Of a stretch of DNA of 5,859 bases, positions 5,382-5,859 are shown piece by piece (within the stretch, counting starts at the first letter, position 1; the number at the start of each line of letters is the position of its first letter). Under the pieces are notes generated by a model that was given only the letters and a program-made list of their open reading frames with translations, made no database searches and had not been told where the DNA came from. A program made the translations under genes and the position numbers. Source of the DNA: Porphyrobacter sp. (GTDB lineage Bacteria > Pseudomonadota > Alphaproteobacteria > Sphingomonadales > Sphingomonadaceae); assembly GCA_014359685.1 (NCBI GenBank), contig JACIYY010000249.1:1-5859 (forward strand). Direction: 5' to 3'.

Positions 5382-5859
5382 TCAACCGCCGATCGCGTCC
5401 GCCAGCAGCCCGACGCTCATGGCGTAATAGTTGGAGCAATTGTATTCCAGGATCGCGCGATAATTCTGCGTCAGCAGAAAAGACGGCGCGGCCGGCCCGT
5501 CCGGCTCGAACAGGGCGACCATCGCGTCGTCGGCGATCGGGCTCAGCGGGGTGACGCCGCGCTGGCGCCATTCGCGCACCGTCAGCCAGCGGCTGTGCCG
5601 CACATGGACGCGCGGGCAGACCGGCGCGACCATCCGGGTCGCCAGGTCAGACCGGTCGACGCTGTTGGGCGCGAAGGCGCGCACGCCCCACGGCTGGCCC
5701 GGCCGCCAGCCCGCATCGCGGAAATAATTGGCGATCGAATGCAGCGTGTCGGCCTCGCTGGTCCAGATGTCGGCGTCGCCGTCGCCATCCCCGTCCACCG
5801 CCAGCCGCAGATAGACCGAGGGCAGGAATTGCGGGGTGCCGAAGGCGCCCGCCCAGCTG
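5382..5859 (-). CDS. mltB: Lytic murein transglycosylase, MltB family, C-terminal part (cut by right edge)
   Basis: The last 158 residues of a periplasmic enzyme that cleaves the MurNAc-GlcNAc bond of peptidoglycan to form 1,6-anhydro-MurNAc ends. The visible part opens with SWAGAFGTPQFLPSVYLRLA, matching the conserved G(S/N)WAGAxGxxQFxPS motif of MltB/Slt35-type proteins. The Asp/Gly-rich loop VDGDGDGDADIW and SIANYFRDAGW come next, as in E. coli Slt35. TQNYRAILEYNCSNYYAMSVGLLAD near the end matches the family's NxxAIxxYNxSxxYAxAVxxLAD pattern. The protein then stops, so there is no extra C-terminal peptidoglycan-binding domain. The catalytic Glu, the signal peptide and the start lie outside the window. 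Two cysteines (visible residues 81 and 141) could form a periplasmic disulfide. An internal GTG at 5798 is not the start because the conserved motif continues upstream of it. Family is clear; the symbol is by family resemblance. Confidence 0.9.
   Translation of the reverse strand, partial: SWAGAFGTPQFLPSVYLRLAVDGDGDGDADIWTSEADTLHSIANYFRDAGWRPGQPWGVRAFAPNSVDRSDLATRMVAPVCPRVHVRHSRWLTVREWRQRGVTPLSPIADDAMVALFEPDGPAAPSFLLTQNYRAILEYNCSNYYAMSVGLLADAIGG

Noticed and set aside
5796..5798. GTG at 5798 as the start of the transglycosylase
   Set aside because: The conserved WAGAFGTPQFLPS motif continues in frame upstream to the window edge, so the gene is longer.

Overview
The window is a high-G+C stretch (roughly two thirds G+C by eye) of a bacterial chromosome. 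Every supported gene lies on the minus strand, so transcription runs from the right edge to the left edge. Protein style and gene order (DD-carboxypeptidase, tmk, holB, metG, tatD, PhnP-like metallo-hydrolase) point to an alphaproteobacterium, most likely a sphingomonad. The taxonomic call is recalled from family and synteny knowledge and was not tested by a search.

Layout in transcription order: the C-terminal part of an MltB-type lytic murein transglycosylase (runs off the right edge, ends at 5382); a 90-base gap; a DacC/PBP5-type D-alanyl-D-alanine carboxypeptidase (5291-4095); thymidylate kinase tmk (4107-3448); DNA polymerase III delta' subunit holB (3451-2489); methionyl-tRNA synthetase metG (2496-946); a TatD/YcfH-family metal-dependent hydrolase (946-167); and the first 56 codons of a PhnP-like metallo-beta-lactamase-fold hydrolase (starts at 170, runs off the left edge). 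From dacC onward each gene overlaps the previous one by 4 to 13 bases, so this looks like one translationally coupled operon. The only gap is the 90 bases between the transglycosylase and dacC, where I see no convincing promoter or terminator. There is no gene-free stretch longer than 300 bases.

The cluster joins two periplasmic peptidoglycan-trimming enzymes to nucleotide supply (dTMP to dTDP), the replicase clamp loader, an aminoacyl-tRNA synthetase and two metallo-hydrolases. The tmk-holB-tatD core matches the tmk-holB-ycfH order of Escherichia coli, here with metG between holB and tatD. I see no mobile element, RNA gene, CRISPR array or sign of horizontal transfer, and no new system. The points worth a second look are residue-level departures from textbook motifs: KESKS in MetRS, a LID without DRxE in thymidylate kinase, a delta' without zinc cysteines, and an Asp/Gly-rich EF-hand-like loop in the transglycosylase. 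There is also a start-codon ambiguity in dacC.
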